From the NCBI GenBank assembly GCA_023428085.1, contig JAEYZK010000198.1:1-10608 (forward strand): a stretch of DNA of 10,608 nt, written 5' to 3'. The stretch is from Pseudomonadota bacterium. GTDB taxonomy: Bacteria > Myxococcota > Myxococcia > Myxococcales > Anaeromyxobacteraceae. How positions within the stretch are numbered: position 1 is the stretch's first letter; the number at the start of each line of letters is the position of its first letter. The notes beneath the pieces were generated by a model. That model was not told the origin of the DNA, did no database searches, and saw only the letters and a program-made list of their open reading frames with translations. The position numbers and the translations under genes were made by a program. Below, piece after piece: positions 1-6,199 of this stretch.

Positions 1-765
1 CTCGGGCGGCGGCTCGCCGCCGAGGGCCGCGCGCCCGCGTTCGGCGCGCCCGTCGCGGAGTGCTGCGTCGTCTACTCCGCCGAGGCCGACCTCTGGACCA
101 ACGGCCGCCACCGGCGCTCCGTGGTCCGCGCCGGCGAGGCGCTCGCCGCGCTCCACCTGCAGGCGCCCGTCGTGACCCGCGTGCAGGACGCGCCCGCCGA
201 GGCCGCGCTCGTCCTCGCCGACGCCGAGGCGCTCGCGCCGCAGGAGGCGAAGGAGATCGAGCGGCGCCTGCAGGCCGGCGCCGCCGTCCTCGCGTTCGGC
301 GAGCCCGCGCAGGTGGACGAGGGCGGCCGGCCCGCCGGCGCGTTCCTGCCGGCCGGGAAGCCCGGCGGCGTGAAGGTCGGGAGCGGCACGCTCGCCGTCC
401 TCCCGCCGCTCACGCCGGAGAAGGGCTCGCCCGCGCCGGTCCCGCCCGCCGCGCTCACGAAGGCGCTCGCGGCGCTCCTCGGCCGCGGCCGCCGCGCCGC
501 CGGGGTGTCCGGCCGGAGCCCGCTGCTCGTGGTGATGCACCGGGCCGGCGCGACGCTGGACGTGCACCTCGTCACGCTCGGCGCCGAGCGCGCGCAGGGC
601 GTCACCCTGTTCCTCGCCGCCGACCTCGCCGGCGGCGTGCGGCGCGGGCGGTTCCTCTCGTCCGACGGGAGCGACGTGGTGATCCGGCTGAACCCCTCGG
701 GCTACTCGCTCTCGACCGTGCTCCCGAGCTTCCAGGGGTACGGGGTGCTGAGCCTCGTGACGTGA
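1..765 (+). CDS. 3' end of a putative glycoside hydrolase (beta-galactosidase/GATase-like C-terminal region), partial
   Basis: The frame is open from the first base to a TGA at 763-765, giving 254 visible residues; the start lies upstream of the window. The visible part begins with a strand-like stretch (CVVYSAEADLWTNGRHR), followed by AGEALAALHLQAPVV and then ALVLADAEALAPQEAKEIERRLQAGAAVLAFGE. This order (hydrophobic strand with S and W, an 'ageaL' helix, 'lvLadae.Ls..e...i...l.aGa.vla.g') resembles the glutamine-amidotransferase-like middle domain of GH42-type beta-galactosidases and related glycosidases. The last ~90 residues look like a small beta-sandwich. No catalytic motif is inside the window, so substrate and family cannot be set. 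It is convergent with the polysaccharide operon on the other strand, so a role in glycan metabolism fits but is not shown. Another GATase-fold protein is the main alternative. Confidence 0.6.
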   Translation, partial: LGRRLAAEGRAPAFGAPVAECCVVYSAEADLWTNGRHRRSVVRAGEALAALHLQAPVVTRVQDAPAEAALVLADAEALAPQEAKEIERRLQAGAAVLAFGEPAQVDEGGRPAGAFLPAGKPGGVKVGSGTLAVLPPLTPEKGSPAPVPPAALTKALAALLGRGRRAAGVSGRSPLLVVMHRAGATLDVHLVTLGAERAQGVTLFLAADLAGGVRRGRFLSSDGSDVVIRLNPSGYSLSTVLPSFQGYGVLSLVT

Positions 766-779
766 GCCACCGACACCGC

Positions 780-1032
780 TCGCCCTTCGACTCCGCGGCG
801 CTGCGCGCCGCTACGCTCAGGACGAGCGGATTCTCCGGAGCGAACGAGCGGACGCGGACCGTTGCGCTCCGTTCGCCCTGACGCGGATTCTCCGGAGCGA
901 ACGAGCGGACGCGGACCGTTGCGCTCCGTTCGCCCTGATGCGGATTCTCCGGAGCGAACGAGCGGACGCGGACCGTTGCGCTCCGTTCGCCCTGAGCGTA
1001 GGCCCGCACAGCGGGCCGGAGTCGAAGGGCGA
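780..1032. repeat. imperfect inverted repeat flanking the tandem array (REP-like composite)
   Basis: The left arm, about 780-824, starts tcgcccttcgactccg and ends tacgctcaggacg. The right arm, about 988-1032, reads cgccctgagcgta at its start and cggagtcgaagggcga at its end, which is the reverse complement of the left arm apart from a few changes in the middle. The outermost 15 bases pair perfectly (780-794 with 1018-1032). The cores resemble the 'gttcgccctgag...tcgaagggcgaac' intergenic palindrome that I recall as widespread in several high-GC genomes. The array therefore looks like a dispersed palindromic repeat that has been split or extended by the 57-bp units. Family membership is from memory. 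Confidence 0.8.
826..996. repeat. three 57-bp direct tandem repeats
   Basis: The units occupy 826-882, 883-939 and 940-996. By direct reading they match at 56 of 57 positions; only the last base differs (c, t, g). Each unit begins gcggattctccggagcgaac and ends ccgttcgccctga plus the variable base. There is no spacer, so this is not a CRISPR array. The near identity suggests recent expansion by slippage or unequal recombination. The unit contains facing gttcgc/gcgaac half-sites and an inner ctccggag palindrome, so each copy may fold. Confidence 0.95.
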
Positions 1033-1038
1033 ACGGAG
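981..1038. terminator. nested hairpin, possible two-way terminator or REP element
   Basis: The outer arms ctccgttcgccct (981-993) and agggcgaacggag (1026-1038) are perfect reverse complements over 13 bp. Inside them ggcccgc (1001-1007) and gcgggcc (1011-1017) form a perfect 7-bp GC stem with a 3-nt loop. The structure sits 20-80 bases past the stop of the minus-strand operon and about 215 bases past the plus-strand stop. No T-tract follows in either direction, so intrinsic termination is uncertain and a protective or REP-like role is equally possible. Confidence 0.5.
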
Positions 1039-1057
1039 GAGCGGAACGACCGCGACC

Positions 1058-1309
1058 TCACCCCGCGACCGCCCGCTTCCGCTCGACGAACGCCTCCATC
1101 GTGGCGAGGCTGCGGAAGTTGCTCGGCACCATGTCGGTGTCCTCGACCCGGATCCCGTAGGTCTTCTCGAGGAAGCCGGCCACCTGGACCAGCTCGAGCG
1201 AGTCGATGACGCCCTTCTGCACGAGCGGCAGGTCCTGGGCGAGGCCGGCGGCGTCGGGGATGCGGAGCGTCTCGGCGAGGAAGCGGCGGACGGCGTCTGT
1301 CACTTGCAT
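1058..1309 (-). CDS. acyl/peptidyl carrier protein (PltL/PigG-like prolyl carrier)
   Basis: This 83-residue protein is a typical free-standing carrier. The phosphopantetheine site is GVIDSLEL with the modifiable serine at S37, followed by helix III text VPSNFRSLATMEAFVERK, which matches the '..aNF.s...M...v' pattern of small prolyl carriers such as PigG. The ATG at 1309 is supported by a GAGGTG Shine-Dalgarno (1315-1320, 5-nt spacer). It lies inside the end of the upstream adenylating ligase, with a 10-base overlap, which couples the two translations. The ligase is therefore its likely loading enzyme and the dehydrogenase two genes up its likely modifier. The predicted role is to hold an aminoacyl (proposed L-prolyl) thioester during oxidation in the cytoplasm. 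A fatty-acyl carrier is the alternative, but no fatty-acid gene is nearby and the ligase pocket looks amino-acid specific. It needs a phosphopantetheinyl transferase from elsewhere in the genome. Confidence 0.9.
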   Translation of the reverse strand: MQVTDAVRRFLAETLRIPDAAGLAQDLPLVQKGVIDSLELVQVAGFLEKTYGIRVEDTDMVPSNFRSLATMEAFVERKRAVAG

Positions 1310-2883
1310 GCGGGCACCTCGGGGGGATGGGCGGCCTCGGCCGTGGCCGCGAGGGAACGTCGGTCCACCTTGCCGGTGGAGGTCGTGGGCAGGCCGTCCA
1401 CCCAGACGAACTCCGCGGGGACCATGTACTTGGGGAGCACCGCCGCGAGGTGAGCCCGCACGGCGCGCGCGCGGTCGGCGGGCGCGGGCGCGCCGAGCCC
1501 GGCGACGAACGCGACGAGCTCGGTCTCGGTGGCCCGCCGGGCGGGGACGACGGCCGCCTCCGCCACGCCGGGCGCGCCGTGCAGCGCCGCCTCGACCTCG
1601 CCGAGCTCGACGCGGTAGCCGCGCACCTTCACCATGTGATCGCGGCGGCCGTGGAAGTCGTAGGCGCCGTCGGCCCGGCGCGAGACGAGATCGCCGGTCC
1701 GGTAGAAGACGTCGCGCAGGTGCGGGTGGAGGAAGTCGGACACGAAGGAGGCCGCGGTCCGCGCCGGGTCGCCCCAGTACCCCTCCATGATCGTCCCGCC
1801 CCGCACGAGCAGCTCGCCCGGCGCGCCGTCGGGCACGGGCCGGAGCTCCTCGTCCACGACGACGCCCTCGCAGTTCTCGCAGTCGCGGCCGATGGGGATC
1901 TTCGCGTCGTGCCACGTCCCGGCCGGCGGGACCTGCCAGTACGTGCAGACGTTCGTCTCCGTCGGGCCGTACAGGTTGAAGAGGGCGACGCGCGGGAGCG
2001 CGGCCTGGAGCTCGCGCAGCTCGTCGGCGGGGTACGCCTCGCCCGCGAACAGGACGGTGCGCAGCGACCCGAGCGCGCGCTGCGCGAGCCGCCCGGCCCG
2101 CAGCATGCGGCGGAGCGCGCCCGGCACCGAGTACCAGACGGTGATCCGCTCGGCCTCGAGCACGTCGGCCGACGTCATCGGGAACCGGACCGTCTCCTCG
2201 TCGAGGACCACGACCTTCGCGCCGCCGTACGCGGCGGCGAAGAGGTCGAAGGTGGAGAGGTCGAAGTGCAGCGGCGCGTGGCTCGAGAGGACGTCGGTGG
2301 GGCCGATCCCGAACCGCTCCGCCGCCCACTCCACGAACGAGAGCGCGGCGCCGTGCGTGACCATGACGCCCTTGGGCACGCCGGTCGAGCCGGAGGTGTA
2401 GAGGACGTAGGCGAGGTCGCGGACGTTGGGCGCGGCGTCGGGGCCCTCGTCCTGCGCCGGCCGGCGCGCGTCCTCGAGCGGCTCCTGCCCGTGCACCTGG
2501 ATCACGGCGACGGCGGGCAGCGCCGCGCGGACGGCGGCGACGGAGGCCGCGACGTCGCCCGAGGCGAGCAGGGCCGTCATCCCGCAGTCGCGCGCGATCA
2601 GGGCCGCGCGCGCGGCGGGCGCGGTGGGATCGACGGGGACGTAGGCCGCCCCGGCGCGCAGGGCGCCCCAGACCGCGGTCACCGCCTCGACGCCCTTCGG
2701 GACGAGCACGCCGACCCGGTGCCCGCGGCCGACGCCCGCCCGCCGGAGGGCGCCGGCGACGGCGCGGCTCTCGCGGTCGAGCCCGGCGTAGTCGAGCGTC
2801 CGGCCGCCGGGGACGGCGACGGCGGGGCGGTCGGGGTGGCGCGCCGCGGCGCGCCGCAGGAGCGCGGAGAGGTCGAGCGGCAC
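1300..2883 (-). CDS. standalone amino-acid adenylating ligase, predicted L-prolyl-AMP ligase (PltF/PigI/AnaC-like)
   Basis: The protein has 527 residues and is a single ANL-superfamily adenylation domain with no condensation or carrier domain attached. Core motifs appear in order: P-loop YTSGSTGVPKG (162-172), LYGPTET (304-310), GELLVRGG near 357, YRTGDL (394-399), the hinge GRRDHMVKVRGYRVELGE (412-429), PKYMVP (484-489), and STGK with the catalytic lysine K505. Aligning by eye to the GrsA pocket gives D208, L209, F212, Y251, L278, A280, L304, V312, C313, that is D-L-F-Y-L-A-L-V-C. Asp at the first position indicates an alpha-amino acid substrate. I recall DLLYLALVC for prolyl ligases such as PltF and RedM, so L-proline is the predicted substrate: proline + ATP to prolyl-AMP, then transfer to the carrier encoded next. 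The GTG start at 2883 follows the dehydrogenase stop by one base and gives a normal N-terminus. The substrate is inferred, not shown. Confidence 0.9.
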   Translation of the reverse strand: MPLDLSALLRRAAARHPDRPAVAVPGGRTLDYAGLDRESRAVAGALRRAGVGRGHRVGVLVPKGVEAVTAVWGALRAGAAYVPVDPTAPAARAALIARDCGMTALLASGDVAASVAAVRAALPAVAVIQVHGQEPLEDARRPAQDEGPDAAPNVRDLAYVLYTSGSTGVPKGVMVTHGAALSFVEWAAERFGIGPTDVLSSHAPLHFDLSTFDLFAAAYGGAKVVVLDEETVRFPMTSADVLEAERITVWYSVPGALRRMLRAGRLAQRALGSLRTVLFAGEAYPADELRELQAALPRVALFNLYGPTETNVCTYWQVPPAGTWHDAKIPIGRDCENCEGVVVDEELRPVPDGAPGELLVRGGTIMEGYWGDPARTAASFVSDFLHPHLRDVFYRTGDLVSRRADGAYDFHGRRDHMVKVRGYRVELGEVEAALHGAPGVAEAAVVPARRATETELVAFVAGLGAPAPADRARAVRAHLAAVLPKYMVPAEFVWVDGLPTTSTGKVDRRSLAATAEAAHPPEVPACK

Positions 2884-2884
2884 G

Positions 2885-4030
2885 TCACAGCCCCAGGTGG
2901 CGGGCCACGATCATCCGCTGGATGTCCGACGACCCGGAGTAGATGAGCCCGCCGACCGAGTCGCGCAGGTCGCGCTCGATCCCGTACTCGGCGGTGTAGC
3001 CGTAGCCCCCGAAGATCTGCACCGCGTCGAGGCTCGACTGGACCATGCACTCGCTCACGTGGAGCTTGGCGAGCGAGGACTCGAGGCTCGCCCGCCGGCC
3101 CTGCGACTTGAGCCAGGCGGTCTTGTAGAGGAGGAGGCGGGCCGTCTCGAGCCGCAGCTTCATGTCGGCGATCCGGTTGGCCACCGACTGGAACTTGCCG
3201 ATGGGCTTGCCGAACCGCTCCCAGGTCCGCGCGCGCTCGACGCACGCCTCGAGCTGCCGCTGCATGACCCCGAGGTTCGCGGCCAGGATGCACGCCCGCT
3301 CGTAGTCCATCGAGCTGTTGAAGATGGCCGTCCCCGCCCCCTCCTCGCCGAGGCGGTTCGCGACCGGGACCTCGCAGTCCTCGAGGTGCACCTCCCCCAT
3401 CGGCGAGGTCTTGAGGCCCATCTTCTCCATGGGCGGGCCCACCGAGAGGCCCGGCGTCCCGCGCTCCACGAGGAACGCGGTGATCCCCTCGGCCCCGGCC
3501 GCCCGGTCGGTGCTGGCGAAGAAGACGAACACGTCGGCGACGGGGGCGTCGGTGATGAAGATCTTCGTGCCGTTCAGGACGTACCGGTCGCCCCTGCGGA
3601 CGGCGGTCGCCTGGAGCCGGAACGCGTCCGAGCCGGAGCCCTCCTCGGTGATGGCGTGGGCCCCGACGAGCGCGCCGCCGACGAGCCCGGGGAGCCACCG
3701 CGCCTGCTGCTCCTTCGTCCCGAAGCGCAGGATCGGCATCTCCACGCTCCAGATGTGCGCGTTGATCGAGAAGGCGAGCCCGCTGTCGCGGCAGGCCCAG
3801 CCGAGCGCCTCCATCGCGGCGACGGTGGTGAGGAGGTCCTTGCCGCCGCCGCCGAACTCCTCCGGCATGGGCAGGCCGTGGAGCCCGAACCGGGCCGCGG
3901 CCTCCCAGGCGCTGCGCTCGAAGTGGCCGCGCTTCTCCGCGGCGGCGACGTCGCCGGCGAGCTCGCGGCGGGCGAAGCGCACCACCGCGTCCTTCAGCTC
4001 GAGCTGCTCGGGTGTGAGATCGAAGTCCAT
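2885..4030 (-). CDS. acyl-CoA-dehydrogenase-fold flavoprotein, predicted L-prolyl-carrier dehydrogenase (PltE/RedW/AnaB-like)
   Basis: The 381-residue length and all landmarks fit the acyl-CoA dehydrogenase family. They include an N-terminal helical domain, the FAD-binding signature AHAITEEGSGSD (124-134), a central beta domain with LNGTKIFITDAP (152-163), and the C-terminal FGKPIG...MKLRLETARLLLY helices ending GSSDIQRMIVAR. The base used by medium-chain enzymes near the C-terminus is absent: the sequence is IYSGSSD, with Ser365 where Glu is expected. Instead MDYERA places E244 where isovaleryl-CoA dehydrogenase and prolyl-carrier dehydrogenases keep their catalytic Glu. The stretch ERACILAANLGVMQRQLE closely resembles PltE-type enzymes as I remember them. 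The predicted reaction is FAD-linked oxidation of carrier-bound proline, either one round to a pyrroline (AnaB type) or two rounds to pyrrole-2-carboxyl (PltE type); sequence alone does not decide which. Immediate coupling to an adenylating ligase and a carrier supports this over fatty-acid or leucine catabolism. Confidence 0.88.
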   Translation of the reverse strand: MDFDLTPEQLELKDAVVRFARRELAGDVAAAEKRGHFERSAWEAAARFGLHGLPMPEEFGGGGKDLLTTVAAMEALGWACRDSGLAFSINAHIWSVEMPILRFGTKEQQARWLPGLVGGALVGAHAITEEGSGSDAFRLQATAVRRGDRYVLNGTKIFITDAPVADVFVFFASTDRAAGAEGITAFLVERGTPGLSVGPPMEKMGLKTSPMGEVHLEDCEVPVANRLGEEGAGTAIFNSSMDYERACILAANLGVMQRQLEACVERARTWERFGKPIGKFQSVANRIADMKLRLETARLLLYKTAWLKSQGRRASLESSLAKLHVSECMVQSSLDAVQIFGGYGYTAEYGIERDLRDSVGGLIYSGSSDIQRMIVARHLGL

Positions 4031-4039
4031 GTGTGGAGG

Positions 4040-4047
4040 CCCTCCCC
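4040..4047 (-). promoter_or_regulatory. strong Shine-Dalgarno before the dehydrogenase gene
   Basis: On the minus strand GGGGAGGG lies 9 bases before the ATG at 4030. It begins with the last base of the acyltransferase TAG stop. This is the only junction in the train with a real gap (16 bases) rather than an overlap or a 1-base gap. The three-gene proline module therefore starts with its own strong ribosome site. Confidence 0.7.
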
Positions 4048-4691
4048 TAGTGGAACGCCCAGAAGTGCTCGGGGGAGTAGTCGAGGTTGCGCGGGCGCCG
4101 GCCGATGATCTGGGCGGGGTTGCCGCGGACGATGCTGTACGGCGGGACGCTCTTCGTCACCACCGAGCCGGCGGCGACGACCGCGCCCTCCCCGAGCGTG
4201 ACCCCGAGCAGGATCGTCGCGTTGGAGCCGACGAACGCGTAGTCCTCGATGGTGATGGGCCCGGTGATGCCGGCGAAGGTGGGCGAGAAGATGTCGTGGC
4301 TGCCCATCATCAGGCACGCGCGGTAGGCGATCGCCACGTTGTCGCCGATCACGAGGTCGTCCATGCCCGCGCCGACGATGAGGCAGTCCATCTGGAAGGT
4401 GCTCCGCGCGCCGATCGTGACCCGGCCGCGGCCGCCGAAGATCTTGAGCCCGTGGTGGATGCTGCTGCGGGGCCCGATCTTCCAGCCGAGCGCGCGCCGG
4501 TAGTAGGCGAGGCGGAGGGCGTGGCCGGGGAGCGGCCCGATGACGCGGTTCGCCCCGAAGAGCAGCGCGTTGCGCGCGAGCGAGCGGAGCTGCTCGCCCG
4601 CGCCCTGGCGCACGTGCACCCGCCCGGCGTGGTCGAGGGTGGAGCTGTCCTGCGCCGCGTCCGGCGCGGGGCCGTCGTGGATCGTGGTCAT
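4047..4691 (-). CDS. left-handed beta-helix (hexapeptide repeat) O-acyltransferase, WbbJ/Maa/NodL-like
   Basis: This 214-residue protein has a ~65-residue N-terminal part ending in the helix LPGHALRLAYYRRALG, then hexapeptide repeats from KIGPRSSIHHG (about residue 71) to AAGSVVTKSVP. It closes with the family signature YSIVRGNPAQIIGRRP (185-200). MMGSHDIFSP (128-137) supplies the likely catalytic H132. Relatives transfer acetyl or other acyl groups from CoA (and, in LpxA/LpxD, from acyl carrier protein) to sugar hydroxyls or amines. The start is the ATG at 4691, overlapping the Wzz-like stop as ATGA with a GGAGGGG sequence just upstream. Position between a chain-length protein and a carrier-protein module points to O-acylation of the polysaccharide. 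The donor may be acetyl-CoA, or speculatively the acyl thioester made on the downstream carrier. Confidence 0.85.
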   Translation of the reverse strand: MTTIHDGPAPDAAQDSSTLDHAGRVHVRQGAGEQLRSLARNALLFGANRVIGPLPGHALRLAYYRRALGWKIGPRSSIHHGLKIFGGRGRVTIGARSTFQMDCLIVGAGMDDLVIGDNVAIAYRACLMMGSHDIFSPTFAGITGPITIEDYAFVGSNATILLGVTLGEGAVVAAGSVVTKSVPPYSIVRGNPAQIIGRRPRNLDYSPEHFWAFH

Positions 4692-6199
4692 CGCCCCTCC
4701 GCGGGCCCGAGGAGCGCGCCGACCGCGCTCGCGCCCAGCGCGCGCAGCTCCCGCCACGCGCAGAAGAGGGCGGCGACGAGGAGCGCGCCCAGGACCGAGA
4801 CCGCGAGCACCACGGTCTTCTTGGGGGAGACCGGCAGGCGCGAGAGCGAGGGGGCCTGCACCACGGAGACGTTGCTCACGCGGTCGCGATCGAGCGCCGC
4901 GTCGATGCGCCCCTGCTCGCTGCGCGACAGGTACATGAGGTAGCGCTCCTCGAGCGCCCGCACCCGCCGCTGCGCGCCCGCGGCCTCGGTGACCGACGCG
5001 TCGAGGTGCTGGAGCCGGTCGCGCGAGGCCTGGAGCTGCCCCTCGAGGACCCTGAGCCGCCGCTGGATCCCGCTCCGCTCGGCCTGCGCGTGGGCCCGCT
5101 CCTGCGCCGCCGTCACGACCGTCGGATCGTTCTCGAGCGTCCGCGCCCGCTCGTCGGCGAGGGCGGCCCGGGTGCGGGCGAGCTTCTGGCGGTTCTCCTC
5201 CGCGAGCGGGAACTCCGGGGAGTACCGCGCGTCCATCTGCACCTGCTCGAGCTCGAGCTGGTGCTCGCGCACCTTGAGCTGGTCGAGGACCTCGCCGCGC
5301 ACCGGCGCGCCGCGGGAGCCGCCCGCGAGCACGGCGTCGTACGACGCCACCCGCGCGTCGAGCTCGGCCAGCCGGCGCCGGAGCGCGTCCGACTCCTCGC
5401 GCAGCGCCGCGTCGGCCCGGAGCTGCACGTCCCGCTCCGCCGCGGCGTCCACGATCCCCGCCCTCCGCTTCTCCGCGAGGAGCGCGCGCTCCACCTCCTC
5501 GAGCTTCCCGGCGACGACGGACGCCTCGGCCGAGAAGAGGGGCGCGCTCTCGAAGGCGCCGTGCACCGTGATGTGGTGGAGGAGGTACTCCTTCACGATC
5601 ACCTCGAGCACCTGCTGCGCGACCTCGGGGTTGCGCGACCGCAGGGTCACGACGAGGACGTTCGAGTCCTTCATCCGCTCGACCGCGATCGACCGCCCGA
5701 GGGCGCGGATCGCGCGATCGGCGGGGGTGGGCTCGGGGGTCCCGTGGAAGCTCGCGTACGCGTGGTCGTACAGCCGGAGCGGCGCGTGGAGGGCGCGCAG
5801 GTACCACGCGGTCGGCGCGCGGTCGAGGCCGGCGGCCGCGACCGCGGCGGAGAGCACCTCGCGCGAGGTGAGGATGGCGATCTCCGAGTTCACCTCCTCC
5901 TCCGTGACCGAGGTGGCGAGGACCGTCGCCGACCGCGTGGGATCGACGTCGAGCGGCGCCGCGGCGCGCGCCTTCTGGATGAGGAGCGCGGTCTGCGCGG
6001 CGAACGTGCCCGGCCAGAGGAAGGCCAGCGCCTGGACGGCCGCGAACGTGAGCAGCGCGACGGTCCAGAACGCGGCGCGGCGGCGGGCGAGGGCCGCGCG
6101 GAAGCGGGAGAGGGCGGCGGCGACCTCCCACGGGGCGGCCGCGCGCGCGGCCTCCGCGGGAGGGTCCGACTTCGTCGGCGTCGGGTCGGGCTCGAGCAT
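4688..6199 (-). CDS. Wzz-type polysaccharide chain-length determinant / co-polymerase
   Basis: The protein has 503 residues with the standard topology of inner-membrane polysaccharide co-polymerases. There is a short proline-rich cytoplasmic N-terminus, a first membrane segment (about 44-62), a long periplasmic region and a second membrane segment (about 462-480). PSLSRLPVSPKK (450-461), the proline-rich motif typical of the family, lies just before the second segment. The periplasmic part starts with the conserved 'eEvNsEIAILTSREVL' stretch (100-116), includes KDSNVLVVTLRSRNPEVAQQVLEVI (178-201), and then has a long heptad-rich coiled coil (about 225-425). No C-terminal tyrosine kinase domain follows the second segment, so any kinase would be a separate protein. 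Its ATG shares one base with the glycosidase stop (TGATG). It shows that this operon builds a long-chain surface or secreted polysaccharide. Polymerase, flippase and glycosyltransferase genes are not in view. Confidence 0.9.
   Translation of the reverse strand: MLEPDPTPTKSDPPAEAARAAAPWEVAAALSRFRAALARRRAAFWTVALLTFAAVQALAFLWPGTFAAQTALLIQKARAAAPLDVDPTRSATVLATSVTEEEVNSEIAILTSREVLSAAVAAAGLDRAPTAWYLRALHAPLRLYDHAYASFHGTPEPTPADRAIRALGRSIAVERMKDSNVLVVTLRSRNPEVAQQVLEVIVKEYLLHHITVHGAFESAPLFSAEASVVAGKLEEVERALLAEKRRAGIVDAAAERDVQLRADAALREESDALRRRLAELDARVASYDAVLAGGSRGAPVRGEVLDQLKVREHQLELEQVQMDARYSPEFPLAEENRQKLARTRAALADERARTLENDPTVVTAAQERAHAQAERSGIQRRLRVLEGQLQASRDRLQHLDASVTEAAGAQRRVRALEERYLMYLSRSEQGRIDAALDRDRVSNVSVVQAPSLSRLPVSPKKTVVLAVSVLGALLVAALFCAWRELRALGASAVGALLGPAEGR

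Larger units (their letters stand above)
766..1057. other. convergent intergenic region, repeat-filled
   Basis: These 292 bases lie between the stop of the plus-strand partial gene and the stop of the minus-strand carrier protein gene. Roughly 90% of the stretch is occupied by the composite repeat described separately. No promoter would be expected between two gene ends and I see none. Open frames crossing this stretch exist only because the 57-bp unit is a multiple of three and carries no stop in some frames. They encode tandem copies of the same low-complexity Arg/Ser-rich peptide and are not credible genes. Both converging transcripts need to end here, so the hairpins may act as a two-way terminator. 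No T-run follows them. Confidence 0.8.

Noticed and set aside
826..996. CRISPR array
   Set aside because: The 57-bp copies abut directly with no variable spacers, there are only three of them, and no cas gene is in view.
602..1061. Minus-strand open frames across the repeat array that encode tandem copies of an Arg/Ser-rich peptide
   Set aside because: They arise because the 57-bp unit is a multiple of three. The peptide has no recognisable fold, and the frames run into the antisense of the plus-strand gene.
1300..2883. Exosortase-A-associated acyl-CoA ligase plus carrier (a different ligase/ACP pair seen in polysaccharide loci)
   Set aside because: The pocket has the FDLS motif with an amino-acid-anchoring Asp and a prolyl-like code, and a prolyl-dehydrogenase-like gene is adjacent. 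No exosortase or PEP-CTERM feature is in the window.
1327..2946. Long plus-strand open frame opposite the adenylating ligase
   Set aside because: It is a shadow of high third-position GC. The minus strand encodes a complete set of adenylation motifs, while this frame gives only Arg/Gly/Ala/Val-rich text.
2885..4030. Isovaleryl-CoA dehydrogenase of leucine breakdown
   Set aside because: The E244 site is compatible, but there are no leucine-degradation genes nearby and the gene is coupled to an adenylating ligase and a carrier protein. It is kept as an alternative only.
3318..4943. Long plus-strand open frame opposite the dehydrogenase and acyltransferase
   Set aside because: No family motifs, and it crosses the boundaries of three well-supported minus-strand genes.
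4047..6131. 694-aa minus-strand frame joining out-of-frame Wzz text to the acyltransferase
   Set aside because: The upstream two thirds are low-complexity Arg/Ala text in the wrong frame of the Wzz gene; the acyltransferase starts at the ATG at 4691 with a ribosome site and ATGA overlap.
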